The translations under genes and the position numbers were made by a program. This document shows positions 6,834 to 14,101 of a DNA stretch of 14,690 nt, one piece after another. The notes beneath the pieces are model-generated. The model was not told the DNA's origin. It did not search any database and was given only the letters and a program-made list of their open reading frames with translations. Positions within the stretch are counted from its first letter, which is position 1, and each line of letters begins with the position of its first letter. The DNA is from Maricaulis sp042095695 (GTDB lineage: Bacteria; Pseudomonadota; Alphaproteobacteria; Caulobacterales; Maricaulaceae): positions 1 through 14,690 of the forward strand of contig JBELMP010000051.1 in assembly GCA_042095695.1 (NCBI GenBank), in the 5' to 3' direction.

Positions 6834-6867
6834 AACGAAAACAGCCCGCCATTGCTAACGGGCTGTT
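6834..6867 (-). terminator. Rho-independent terminator after the chemoreceptor-like gene
   Basis: 9-bp perfect stem AACAGCCCG (6840-6848) with CGGGCTGTT (6859-6867) and a 10-nt loop. On the minus strand it is followed by TTTTCGTTT. It lies 23 bp beyond the stop of the minus-strand gene ending at 6891, back to back with the plus-strand terminator at 6783-6814. Confidence 0.75.
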
Positions 6868-6890
6868 CTGAACGGGTCTATCGGTGTGAA

Positions 6891-7439
6891 CTAGCCGACC
6901 TGGTCGCGCAGATTGTTAAGCTGGTGCGCAACTTCCTGGGTCGCAGCCGTCATCTGGTCAACCGCCTCCTTGCCGCGCGCCACCGAGACGCCCGAGCCGC
7001 GAACGCCGTCGAGAATTTCCTTCACCTCATTGTCGAGGGCGGAGATGCGCGATGCGATATCTTCCGTCGCCTTGGCAGTCTGGCCCGCCAGAGCCTTGAC
7101 CTCGCCGGCCACAACCGCAAAACCGCGACCGGCCTCGCCAGCGCGCGCCGCCTCGATCGTCGCGTTCAGAGCGAGGAGGTTGGTCTGGCTGGCAATGGCT
7201 TCAATCGTCGAAAGGATCGCATTGATGCGCTGTGATGCATCCGTCAGCGCTTCGACGCGGCGTTCGAGAACCTGCGAGCTTTCCTCGACCTGGTTCATCG
7301 CATCGAAGGCAACCTGCGCAGCCTCGGCGCCCTGCGACGCTCGGGCGGCAGTTTCGCCAACGGCTTCCGCAATCACATTCATATTGGTCGTGTCGGTTTC
7401 AGCGACCGGTGGGGTGTCTTCAAAAGCGTAGGCGTTCAT
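6891..7439 (-). CDS. Stand-alone chemoreceptor (MCP) signalling-domain protein, soluble
   Basis: 182 residues from the ATG at 7439, which has an AGGA site 8 nt upstream. An in-frame TTG at 7550 would add 37 residues but lacks support. It consists almost only of the methyl-accepting chemotaxis protein cytoplasmic hairpin: tip sequence ASQTNLLALNATIEAARAG (residues 83-101), turn GEAG at 101-104, then GRGFAVVAGEVKALA. This is the conserved segment that binds CheA and CheW in known receptors. The two arms are nearly equal (about 80 and 76 residues, roughly 11 heptads each). There is no transmembrane segment, HAMP, ligand-binding domain or C-terminal CheR-tethering pentapeptide. The first 20 residues look disordered. 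No che genes are in the window. It may be an accessory or decoy cytoplasmic receptor, or part of a non-motility signalling array. Confidence 0.9.
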   Translation of the reverse strand: MNAYAFEDTPPVAETDTTNMNVIAEAVGETAARASQGAEAAQVAFDAMNQVEESSQVLERRVEALTDASQRINAILSTIEAIASQTNLLALNATIEAARAGEAGRGFAVVAGEVKALAGQTAKATEDIASRISALDNEVKEILDGVRGSGVSVARGKEAVDQMTAATQEVAHQLNNLRDQVG

Positions 7440-7523
7440 GTTCGCGTCCTGTTGGCTGATTGCCTCGATTAACGCCAGAAACTCGAAAAAAAGGGTTAAT
7501 TCAGGCCCGAATTCTGCGCTGAG

Positions 7524-7539
7524 CGTGATCAATTTCACG
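7524..7539. promoter_or_regulatory. Candidate CRP/FNR-family operator
   Basis: CGTGA-N6-TCACG is a perfect 5-bp-arm palindrome containing the GTGA-N6-TCAC core recognised by CRP-type regulators. It lies between the divergent genes starting at 7439 and 7595, about 85 bp upstream of the first ATG and 56 bp upstream of the second. Functional role inferred. Confidence 0.35.
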
Positions 7540-7594
7540 ACAAAATACAACTATTGAGGGTATTGTTTCCTGCAATAGCAATGGGAGACAGGTT

Positions 7595-8377
7595 ATGCGA
7601 TTGAAACTTCTCGCCCTGGTAGTGATAGGCATGTTTTATTCGGCCTGCTCGGAAGCGGAGGAGCCGGCGCTCGCCCCTCCTGATTCGGCCCGTCGGGCGC
7701 AAGTCGATTCGATCTCCGGCCCGCTGAGCGTCATCATTCGCGAGGGGGAGGATGTCCGCGAACTCCGCCTCGCCATGCTCGAGACGCCGGACCCGGATTA
7801 TACGCGTGACCGACTGATTGCACATCTTGGGTCGGGCCCGATCTTTTTCGAGCCTGTGCGCGAGGCGCCAGACCGATATGGTCGACTTATTGCTCGCGTC
7901 TGGACCGAACCGGAGGGGGGTATTGCCATGCTGCAGGCGTCACTTATCGAGGATGGCGCGGCGCGCCTACTGCCTTATCCCGATAATACCGAAACCGAGA
8001 TCCGCGCTTTGCTCGCCTTGGAGGCTGAGGCGCGGACCCGTGGCCAGGGATTATGGGGTGTCCCGGACTATGCGATCCGCGATACTGACCCGGACATGCT
8101 GGCACAGCTGCAGGGCGAACTTCATCTCATACAGGGGCGGATCATGCGCGTTGCGGAGTTGGATTCCGGACGTGTCTATCTCAATTTCGGTTCTGACTGG
8201 CGATCCGACTTCACGATCCGGATTGATGAGGAGGATCGCGAGGCGTTCGACGCAGCCGCCATCGCATTCGATTCTCTAGAAGGCCGAGAAGTCCGGGTGC
8301 GCGGTATTATCCGCCGCGAAAACGGCCCCATCATCCGGTTGGCCTACCCGATGCGGCTGGAACTCCTGGAGGAATAG
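7595..8377 (+). CDS. SNase-like (thermonuclease-fold) lipoprotein
   Basis: 260 residues from the ATG at 7595 with GGGAG 7 nt upstream. The N-terminal hydrophobic segment ends in YSAC, a slightly atypical lipobox, with Cys18 as the predicted lipidated residue. The centre resembles staphylococcal-nuclease domains: LRLAMLETPDPDY (57-69), DRYGRLIARVW (93-103), LQASLIEDGAARLLP (113-127) and EAEARTRGQGLWG (143-155). Aligned to SNase, Arg35 and Arg87 equivalents are kept (Arg58, Arg97), but the Asp40 and Glu43 positions read Glu63 and Asp66. Nuclease activity is therefore doubtful or weakened. A C-terminal part from about residue 175 (IQGRIMRVAEL ... VYLNFGSDWRSDFTI) looks like an added OB-type domain found in proteobacterial relatives. 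Its stop is 9 bp from the convergent rpoH stop. Confidence 0.82.
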   Translation: MRLKLLALVVIGMFYSACSEAEEPALAPPDSARRAQVDSISGPLSVIIREGEDVRELRLAMLETPDPDYTRDRLIAHLGSGPIFFEPVREAPDRYGRLIARVWTEPEGGIAMLQASLIEDGAARLLPYPDNTETEIRALLALEAEARTRGQGLWGVPDYAIRDTDPDMLAQLQGELHLIQGRIMRVAELDSGRVYLNFGSDWRSDFTIRIDEEDREAFDAAAIAFDSLEGREVRVRGIIRRENGPIIRLAYPMRLELLEE

Positions 8378-8386
8378 GCAGGCCGG

Positions 8387-9286
8387 TCAGGCGGACGGGA
8401 TGAGGCCGCTTTCGGCCGGGTCTCCCAGCTTGGTTTCCAGCGAGTTGCGAAGCTTGTTCATGGCCACATTCTCGATCTGGCGCACGCGCTCCTTGGAAAT
8501 TCCGAGAACCTGGCCCAGCGCTTCCAGCGTTGAGCCATCTTCGCTTAGCCGGCGTTCGCGAATAATGAATTGTTCGCGATCATTGAGCGTTGTCATGGCT
8601 TCGCCCAGCCAGGCCTTGCGTCGCTCCGTGTCCGTGCTTTCCATGACTGCGGCTTCCGGTACCGGGGCCTCATCGACCAGGAAATCCTGCCACTGGGAAT
8701 TTTCCTCATCGCCGACCGGAGCGTTCAATGACCGGTCTGCAGCAGACAGGCGCTGAGCCATGGCGTCGACATCGGTTTCGCGGACATTCAATTCGGTCGC
8801 GATTTTGGTCCGGTTCTCCGGGGTCAGAGCAGCATTATCGACATCGCCGATCTGGGCCCGCAGGCGTCGCAGATTGAAGAAAAGGGACTTTTGCGCCGAG
8901 GTGGTTCCGGTGCGGACAATCGACCAGTTTCGCAGCACATAATCTTGAATGCAGGACCGGATCCACCAGGCAACATAGGTAGAAAAACGCACATCGCGTT
9001 CAGGCTCGAACCGCTCTGCAGCCTTCATCAGACCGATATTGCCTTCCTGGATCAGATCGGCCATCGGCAGGCCATAGCGACGATACTTGGCGGCGATGGA
9101 GACAACCAGGCGCATGTGGGACCGGGTCAGCTTGTGCAAGGCGCGTTCATCGCCCTGATCACGCCAGCTTCGCGCCAGATCGGCCTCCTCTTCCCGTTCC
9201 AGCAGCGGTTCCGCCATTGCGGCACGGACGAAGTCCTGCTGACCTGTTTCGCGAAGCTCGGCGCGGACGGAAGGGGCAGTAGACAT
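8387..9286 (-). CDS. rpoH: RNA polymerase sigma-32 (heat-shock sigma factor)
   Basis: 299 residues from the ATG at 9286 (GAGG 9 nt upstream); a TTG at 9364 would lengthen it but is not supported. Directs core RNA polymerase to heat-shock and related stress promoters. Visible regions: 1.2/2.1 (EPLLEREEEADLARSWR, HKLTRSHMRLVVSIA), 2.2-2.4 (PMADLIQEGNIGLMKA to WWIRSCIQDYVLRNWSIVR, about 74-125), the RpoH box QKSLFFNLR at 132-140, which separates sigma-32 from other group 3/4 sigmas, and the region 4.2 helix-turn-helix TLEALGQVLGISKERVRQIE at 253-272. A terminator separates it from carD upstream, so its promoter must lie in 9287-9374. That stretch holds a perfect hairpin near the start codon. Alphaproteobacteria often have two rpoH genes, so the paralogue class is not settled here. 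Confidence 0.95.
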   Translation of the reverse strand: MSTAPSVRAELRETGQQDFVRAAMAEPLLEREEEADLARSWRDQGDERALHKLTRSHMRLVVSIAAKYRRYGLPMADLIQEGNIGLMKAAERFEPERDVRFSTYVAWWIRSCIQDYVLRNWSIVRTGTTSAQKSLFFNLRRLRAQIGDVDNAALTPENRTKIATELNVRETDVDAMAQRLSAADRSLNAPVGDEENSQWQDFLVDEAPVPEAAVMESTDTERRKAWLGEAMTTLNDREQFIIRERRLSEDGSTLEALGQVLGISKERVRQIENVAMNKLRNSLETKLGDPAESGLIPSA

Positions 9287-9302
9287 ATGGCGAGACCTCT
9301 TG

Positions 9303-9321
9303 GTTTCAATCCTTTTGAAAC
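9303..9321 (-). promoter_or_regulatory. Perfect inverted repeat in the rpoH leader
   Basis: GTTTCAA-N5-TTGAAAC, 7-bp arms at 9303-9309 and 9315-9321. In the minus-strand transcript it would be a hairpin with the loop AAGGA, ending just upstream of the AAGAGG ribosome site of rpoH (ATG at 9286). It could be a 5'-UTR hairpin or a protein operator. Confidence 0.5.
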
Positions 9322-9370
9322 GGAATACGTCGCCTTTTTCAGTTTGGATCAGATTTCCCTGCAATCAGAT

Positions 9371-9402
9371 AGAAAAACGCCCGGCACTCGGGCCGGGCGT
9401 TT
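9371..9402 (-). terminator. Rho-independent terminator between carD and rpoH
   Basis: 11-bp perfect stem AAACGCCCGGC (9375-9385) with GCCGGGCGTTT (9392-9402) and a 6-nt loop. On the minus strand the stem runs into TTTTTC. It begins 22 bp beyond the carD stop codon and would uncouple rpoH from carD transcription. Confidence 0.9.
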
Positions 9403-9424
9403 CAGCAATGCGTATGGCGTCAGA

Positions 9425-9937
9425 TCACGCGGCTTTTTTCAGCAGCGATTCCGATAGCATTTCGCGGGCCTTCTCATGGCCGATATTCTCGACAGCGGCG
9501 AGTTCGCGAACCATGCGATCCAGCGCGCTTTCATACAGCTGGCGCTCGGAATAGGACTGTTCGGGTTGATCTTCGGCGCGATGCAGGTCGCGGACAACCT
9601 CGGCAATCATGATCAGGTCGCCGGAATTGATCTTGGCTTCATATTCCTGCGCCCGACGGCTCCACATCGTCCGCTTGACGCGCGCCTTACCCTTCAGGGT
9701 TTTCAGCGCATCTTTGACGATGCGGTCGCTGGAAAGCGGGCGCATGCCGGAGGCTTCTGCCTTCGCGGTCGGAACCCGCAGCGTCATTTTATCCTGTTCA
9801 AAGGTGACGACATAGACTTCGATATCAAAGCCGGCCACGGTATCCTTCTCGACACCGGTCACCTGACCGACGCCATGCGCCGGATACACGATGAAATCGC
9901 CTTGCTGGAAATTGTCGTTGGCGGTCTTCTTCGTCAT
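9425..9937 (-). CDS. carD: CarD-family transcriptional regulator
   Basis: 170 residues from the ATG at 9937, with AGAAAGAGAG upstream. CarD/CdnL proteins bind the RNA polymerase beta subunit and stabilise open complexes, chiefly at rRNA and housekeeping promoters. N-terminal RNAP-interacting Tudor-like domain at about residues 10-68 (GDFIVYPAHGVGQV ... FDIEVYVVTFEQDKMTLRVPT). C-terminal helical DNA-binding part from about 72 (RIVKDALKTLKGKARVKRTMWSRRAQEYEAKINSGD) to 165, including the conserved WSRRAQEYEAKI helix. The frame stays open upstream to a GTG-type start near 10054, but that stretch has the features of a leader and gives no family-like sequence. It has its own candidate promoter 163 bp upstream and a terminator at its end, so it is probably an independent unit in the fdxA-carD neighbourhood. 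Confidence 0.95.
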   Translation of the reverse strand: MTKKTANDNFQQGDFIVYPAHGVGQVTGVEKDTVAGFDIEVYVVTFEQDKMTLRVPTAKAEASGMRPLSSDRIVKDALKTLKGKARVKRTMWSRRAQEYEAKINSGDLIMIAEVVRDLHRAEDQPEQSYSERQLYESALDRMVRELAAVENIGHEKAREMLSESLLKKAA

Positions 9938-9981
9938 TGATGCTCTCTTTCTTGGCTCTTCCGGAGAATGGTGACAAACAG

Positions 9982-10046
9982 GGGTGCATCGATCCCAAAG
10001 AAAGTCCGGCCATGCCGGCTCCGAGATCGCAAATTTGCGTGCACCC
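9982..10046 (-). other. Potentially structured 5' leader of carD (three-way-junction fold)
   Basis: In the minus-strand transcript a 7-bp closing helix GGGUGCA/UGCACCC (10040-10046 with 9982-9988) encloses the self-complementary CGCAAAUUUGCG (10028-10039) and a hairpin CCGGC-AUG-GCCGG (10006-10018, extended by two pairs past a bulge). An alternative pairing CGATC/GATCG (9990-9994 with 10025-10029) competes with the second element. Found by eye, no folding energies computed. The leader lies between the candidate promoter and the carD ATG. Confidence 0.4.
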
Positions 10047-10099
10047 ATCACCACGTAGAAAAGCGGGCCGCGCCACCCGCACAGCCCATCAATGTGTCC

Positions 10100-10128
10100 T
10101 CAATATCACAATCGGACGCAATTTTCAA
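10100..10128 (-). promoter_or_regulatory. carD: Candidate promoter of carD
   Basis: On the minus strand a -35 TTGAAA (10123-10128, 5/6 match) is followed after 17 bp by TATTGA (10100-10105, weak -10 match). Transcription would start near 10093, giving a leader of about 156 nt before the carD ATG at 9937. Confidence 0.4.
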
Positions 10129-10156
10129 ACAAGCATAACAAATTTAAGGAAATCGA

Positions 10157-10498
<342 letters not shown>

Positions 10499-10562
10499 AA
10501 GGGAAACTTTGTATCACGGGCTCGATCTTGCCGCCGGGAGATGGGACGCGGATGTGAATTTG

Positions 10563-11009
10563 TCAACGCTGACGTGCTTTGGCTTCTGCACGAGACCGCG
10601 CGAAAACGCGTTCCCGGTCATCTATGCCCAGGAGCGGGGCGATGCGGCGGACGAAAGCGTCCTCGAAGGGCGACTTCTCGCCGTCAGCCAGGGCGACCAT
10701 CCATAGCTGCTCGATCAGTGCAATGCGTTCCTGCTCGCTCAGACAGGTCTTCACGACTTTGGTGAAGCGATGATGATCCACTGCGGTCTCGGCCAATTCC
10801 TCGGCCTGATCGAGCACTTTCGCCGCTTTTTCCGGGTCCATGCCGAAGGCCGCCTCGAGCGTGTCGACAATCATGTCCTGCTCGCAATCGGCATAAATAC
10901 CGTCGGAGAGGGCGGCTTCGACAAGAAGGGCTGTTGCGGCGACATGCGGGTCAATCTCCGGTCGGGGTGTGGCTTCCGATTTTCCGAAGAGATTTTTCAG
11001 AAACTGCAT
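10563..11009 (-). CDS. TerB-like (tellurite-resistance family) protein
   Basis: 148 residues from the ATG at 11009, which has GAGG 7 nt upstream; an in-frame GTG 18 nt earlier is less well placed. All-helical TerB fold expected: an N-terminal block AATALLVEAALSDGIYADCEQDMIVDTL (about 24-51) and a second LIEQLWMVALADGEKSPFEDAFVRRIAPLLGI (98-129), with the acidic ADGEKSPFED pattern of TerB relatives, which may bind metal. The N-terminus MQFLKNLFGK is short and basic/amphipathic. There are no other ter genes, so a role in tellurite resistance is not implied. It sits 49 bp after the S4-domain gene and 64 bp before fdxA on the same strand, so co-transcription is likely. Function unknown. Confidence 0.82.
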   Translation of the reverse strand: MQFLKNLFGKSEATPRPEIDPHVAATALLVEAALSDGIYADCEQDMIVDTLEAAFGMDPEKAAKVLDQAEELAETAVDHHRFTKVVKTCLSEQERIALIEQLWMVALADGEKSPFEDAFVRRIAPLLGIDDRERVFARSRAEAKARQR

Positions 11010-11058
11010 TCCAAGTCCTCGATTCACCGCTCAGCCTGGGTATGGCTGGAAAGGGCGT

Positions 11059-11355
11059 TTACCGGTCACCACCCTCATCCAGTAGTCGGTAGAGGGACTG
11101 CGCTTCGGCAGCGGGGCCCCGGCGATCGCTAATCGCCAGAATTTCGAGCCGAACAATCCGGCTATTCTGCTTGAAGGTCAATTCATCACCGGCTCGGACA
11201 AGGCTTGCAGGCTTGGAGATACGCCGTACCGCACCGCCTGCGCTGATCCGGCATTGTCCTTTCAGGACGATGCTGGTGGCCAGCGACCGCGTCTTGAAAA
11301 ACCGCGCATGCCAGAGCCAGAGATCAATGCGCTGGGCCTCGACGCTCTCATTCAT
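11059..11355 (-). CDS. S4-domain RNA-binding protein (Hsp15-like)
   Basis: 98 residues. An S4 RNA-binding domain spans about residues 8-70: QRIDLWLWHARFFKTRSLA, ISAGGAVRRISKPASLVRAGDELTF. The pattern RIDxWLWxARFxKTRxxA matches the Hsp15/HslR group, whose E. coli member binds stalled 50S subunits carrying nascent chain and returns them to use. Its start codon overlaps the stop of the upstream helicase gene (ATGA at 11352-11355), indicating translational coupling and a linked role in RNA or ribosome handling. Family assignment is firm; the precise RNA target is inferred. Confidence 0.92.
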   Translation of the reverse strand: MNESVEAQRIDLWLWHARFFKTRSLATSIVLKGQCRISAGGAVRRISKPASLVRAGDELTFKQNSRIVRLEILAISDRRGPAAEAQSLYRLLDEGGDR

Positions 11356-14036
11356 TGCGAGGCGGCTTTCCTGGAGCGCCGCCGCTTGCCCGGCGACCGT
11401 CTTGATTTGCCTTCGGATGTGGTTGTGGACTGCAGGTTGAGTTCGGCAAGCACTGCGAAGGGGCTGGACATGTCAACCTTGGTCGCGGCGGAGGGCCGTT
11501 TCTTCGCGCGCTCGCGCCCGGGCGCATCTCCGGCAGCCGGTTCGCCCTGCTCGCGATTATCGGGTCTGCGCGGTCTGGTTTTCTGGCGCCGGGGCGCCCA
11601 GATTTCGCCCTCAAGTTTTTCCGGATCCGCCCCCTTCTTGGTTCGCCTATAGCCCAGGGCCCCAAGTACGCCGCGCAAATCGTCGACCGAGCAGCCCAGC
11701 AGCGCCGTCATCGATGCGCCCAGCTCGAAATGGGATTTTCCGGTCTTGCGCTTGGCGTCGCGAATCTCGTCGGCGAGGCGTTCAAGCATGTCGAAGCGCA
11801 CCGCCCGCGGCCCGCAGGTCTGGAAACCGATTGCGGCGTAGTCCGTTCGGGCGCGACTGCGATCATTGGCAATTGATGTCAGTCCGGGCGCTGGCACCCA
11901 GCTCATATCCAGCTCGCCTTTTTCGAGCGCGCGCAAGAGGGTGTAGTGCTGCGCCGGGGCAGGTTTGACGAGGGCTGGCAGGTAGATCACATGTTCGCCG
12001 ATCTGCACGCCCAGCTTTCGGAGCGCGCGCCGTTCGGGAAGCTCCAGCGCCCTGACCTCGTCAGCGATTTCATGGCGCGGCAAGGCGCCGCCAGCCTCGA
12101 ATAGGCGCCAGGCGACCCCGCGCGCTGGCCCCGCCAATTCGGCATCATTAGCACCGGTCTTCAGGGTCATCAGGGCGGCCAGCTGGGTCTCGAGGATCTC
12201 TTTGACCCGGGCCGCGACGGCCTGGCGCGCCGCGCCCTGCTGATCGGCTCCGCCCAGCTCACCACCAATCAATTTCACACCGGGATCCAGCAGGGATGGG
12301 CCGGCGACCAGTCTTGCGACGGGTTCATCCTGCCAGCTGACCTGGCCGTCGGGCTTGATAGCAAAGTCGATAAGCGGAGCGCGCACCAGCGCGACAAGCC
12401 GTCGATTGACCTCTGGGGCCAGAGCCTTCAGAGCGGCTGAACGCAGCGCCTTGGCCGCGAATTCCTTGCCGTCAGCATCGGGTCTGAAAACAAGGCCATC
12501 CAATCGGCCGACAAAATGGCCCTCCACGGTGACATCGCCCTCCGCGGAGACGCCCGCCAGCAAATCCTTTTCATCGCGCAGTCCTTTCATCAGCGCGCTG
12601 GTGCGCCGGTCGACAAAGCGCTGCATCAGGCGTTCATGAAGCGCATCCGACAGGCGGTCCTCGACCTCGCGGGTCTCGGCGCGCCATTGTTCGGGGCTTT
12701 CGGTCCAATCGGATCGGTGAGCGGCATAGGCCCAGGTGCGCACATGCGCCAGGCGCGCCGCCAACGCATCAACATCGCCACTGGTCTTGCTGAGCTTTTC
12801 CAATTGCCCGGCCATCCAGCCATTGGGCAAGCGCCCCTGACCAGTCGACAAGTGCATGAAAATCGATTTGACCAGCCGCGCATGCGCGTCCAGCGTCGCC
12901 TTGCGAAAGTCTGGCAATCGGCAGCAGTCCCAGAGCCGTTCAACCATGGCCGGATTGGTCACACGTTCCCGAATTTCACTATCGCCGCACAGCACATCGA
13001 GGGCGCGCTCGTCACTGGCTTCGCGAACCCGTTCCAGGGCGGGATGATTGGGCGGTTTGTTCAGCGTGTACTGTAGGGCCTCGATAGAGCTGTCATCGAG
13101 ATCAGGATTGCGCCAGGACAGTTTTGCGACCGGATTGAAGCGGTGGTTTTCTATCGCCTCCACGATGTCGGTCTCGAATGGGCGGCAATCGCCGGTTTCG
13201 CCAAAACTCCCATCCGTCCGGAAGCGGCCCGCACGCCCGGCGATCTGTGCCAGCTCGGACGGGCGCAGTCGCCGCGTCTTGCGACCGTCAAACTTCCGGC
13301 TCTCAGCAAAGGCGACATGATCAATGTCCATGTTGAGCCCCATGCCGATCGCATCGGTCGCCACGAGGAAGTCCACCTCGCCGGATTGGTAAAGCTCGAC
13401 CTGGGCGTTCCGGGTGCGCGGGCTGAGACCGCCCATAACCACGGCTGCACCGCCCCGGCGCCGACGCAGGAGTTCGGCAATGGCGTAGACAGCTTCCGCT
13501 GAGAAGGCGACGATTGCGCTGCGTCGGGGCAGGCGGGTCAGCTTGGATGGCCCCCCATAGCTGAGCTGGGAGAAGCGTTCCCGGCCGATAATCTCGGCAT
13601 CCGGCACAAGCTCCCGGATCATCCCGGTCATGGTCGCCGAACCAAGGATCATGGTCTCCTCGCTCCCACGTGCGCGCAGGAGCCGGTCCGTAAAGACGTG
13701 CCCGCGCTCCGGGTCGGCAGCCAATTGCACCTCATCAATCGCCATGAAGGCGACGGGCTTGCTGACCGGCATAGCTTCCGCCGTGCAGATAAAATAGCGC
13801 GCCGAAGCGGGGATGATTTTCTCTTCGCCGGTAATCAGAGCGGTGGCGGCCTCGCCCTTGACCTTGACGACGCGGTCGTAAATCTCCCGCGCCAGCAGCC
13901 GAAGCGGCAGACCAATCATGCCGGAACTCCGGGCCAGCATCCGCTCTACTGCAAGATGCGTCTTGCCGGTATTGGTCGGGCCGAGGGCCGCGGTGAGCAA
14001 TCCGTTATCGGCGATTGGTGACGTCATCGCATCCAT
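11352..14036 (-). CDS. SUV3-like superfamily 2 RNA helicase
   Basis: 894 residues. ATP-dependent RNA helicase related to mitochondrial SUV3 (degradosome helicase). Motifs: Walker A GPTNTGKT (19-26), motif II DEVQ (101-104) inside IDEVQLAADPERG, motif III SAT (133-135), motif V VATDAIGMGLNMD (225-237) and motif VI QIAGRAGR (264-271). The DEVQ box and AESRKFDG before motif VI fit the SUV3 group rather than DEAD-box enzymes. The long middle and C-terminal regions are less conserved; the last ~90 residues are Arg/Lys-rich and contain SPFAVLAEL near residue 850, probably a flexible RNA-binding tail. ATG at 14036 follows GAGGAAGG; an ATG at 14027 is also possible. It overlaps the downstream S4 gene by four bases and follows a DUF3108 gene by 65 bp. 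Confidence 0.93.
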   Translation of the reverse strand: MDAMTSPIADNGLLTAALGPTNTGKTHLAVERMLARSSGMIGLPLRLLAREIYDRVVKVKGEAATALITGEEKIIPASARYFICTAEAMPVSKPVAFMAIDEVQLAADPERGHVFTDRLLRARGSEETMILGSATMTGMIRELVPDAEIIGRERFSQLSYGGPSKLTRLPRRSAIVAFSAEAVYAIAELLRRRRGGAAVVMGGLSPRTRNAQVELYQSGEVDFLVATDAIGMGLNMDIDHVAFAESRKFDGRKTRRLRPSELAQIAGRAGRFRTDGSFGETGDCRPFETDIVEAIENHRFNPVAKLSWRNPDLDDSSIEALQYTLNKPPNHPALERVREASDERALDVLCGDSEIRERVTNPAMVERLWDCCRLPDFRKATLDAHARLVKSIFMHLSTGQGRLPNGWMAGQLEKLSKTSGDVDALAARLAHVRTWAYAAHRSDWTESPEQWRAETREVEDRLSDALHERLMQRFVDRRTSALMKGLRDEKDLLAGVSAEGDVTVEGHFVGRLDGLVFRPDADGKEFAAKALRSAALKALAPEVNRRLVALVRAPLIDFAIKPDGQVSWQDEPVARLVAGPSLLDPGVKLIGGELGGADQQGAARQAVAARVKEILETQLAALMTLKTGANDAELAGPARGVAWRLFEAGGALPRHEIADEVRALELPERRALRKLGVQIGEHVIYLPALVKPAPAQHYTLLRALEKGELDMSWVPAPGLTSIANDRSRARTDYAAIGFQTCGPRAVRFDMLERLADEIRDAKRKTGKSHFELGASMTALLGCSVDDLRGVLGALGYRRTKKGADPEKLEGEIWAPRRQKTRPRRPDNREQGEPAAGDAPGRERAKKRPSAATKVDMSSPFAVLAELNLQSTTTSEGKSRRSPGKRRRSRKAASQ

Positions 14037-14101
14037 CCTTCCTCACTGGTCCTGACATAGGCCAGCTTGCGGAGTTTTGCGAGCAGGGTCGGGCAGTGCG
14101 C

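Noticed and set aside
7440..7594. CtrA-type box from TTAA motifs between the divergent genes
   Set aside because: The TTAA elements are about 22 bp apart or unpaired and do not fit TTAA-N7-TTAA.
9287..9364. N-terminal extension of rpoH from a TTG at 9364
   Set aside because: No ribosome site, non-conserved sequence, and it would swallow the hairpin; the ATG at 9286 is better placed.
9938..10054. N-terminal extension of carD to about 10054
   Set aside because: The ATG at 9937 has a ribosome site and the family N-terminus; the upstream stretch codes for nothing CarD-like and holds nested inverted repeats.
10538..10566. fdxA promoter from the perfect TTGACA at 10561-10566 (minus strand)
   Set aside because: No acceptable -10 at 16-18 bp spacing; noted under fdxA but not called as a promoter.
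10563..11009. Tellurite-resistance operon from the TerB-like gene
   Set aside because: No terA, terC, terD, terE or terZ-like neighbours; only the TerB fold is present.
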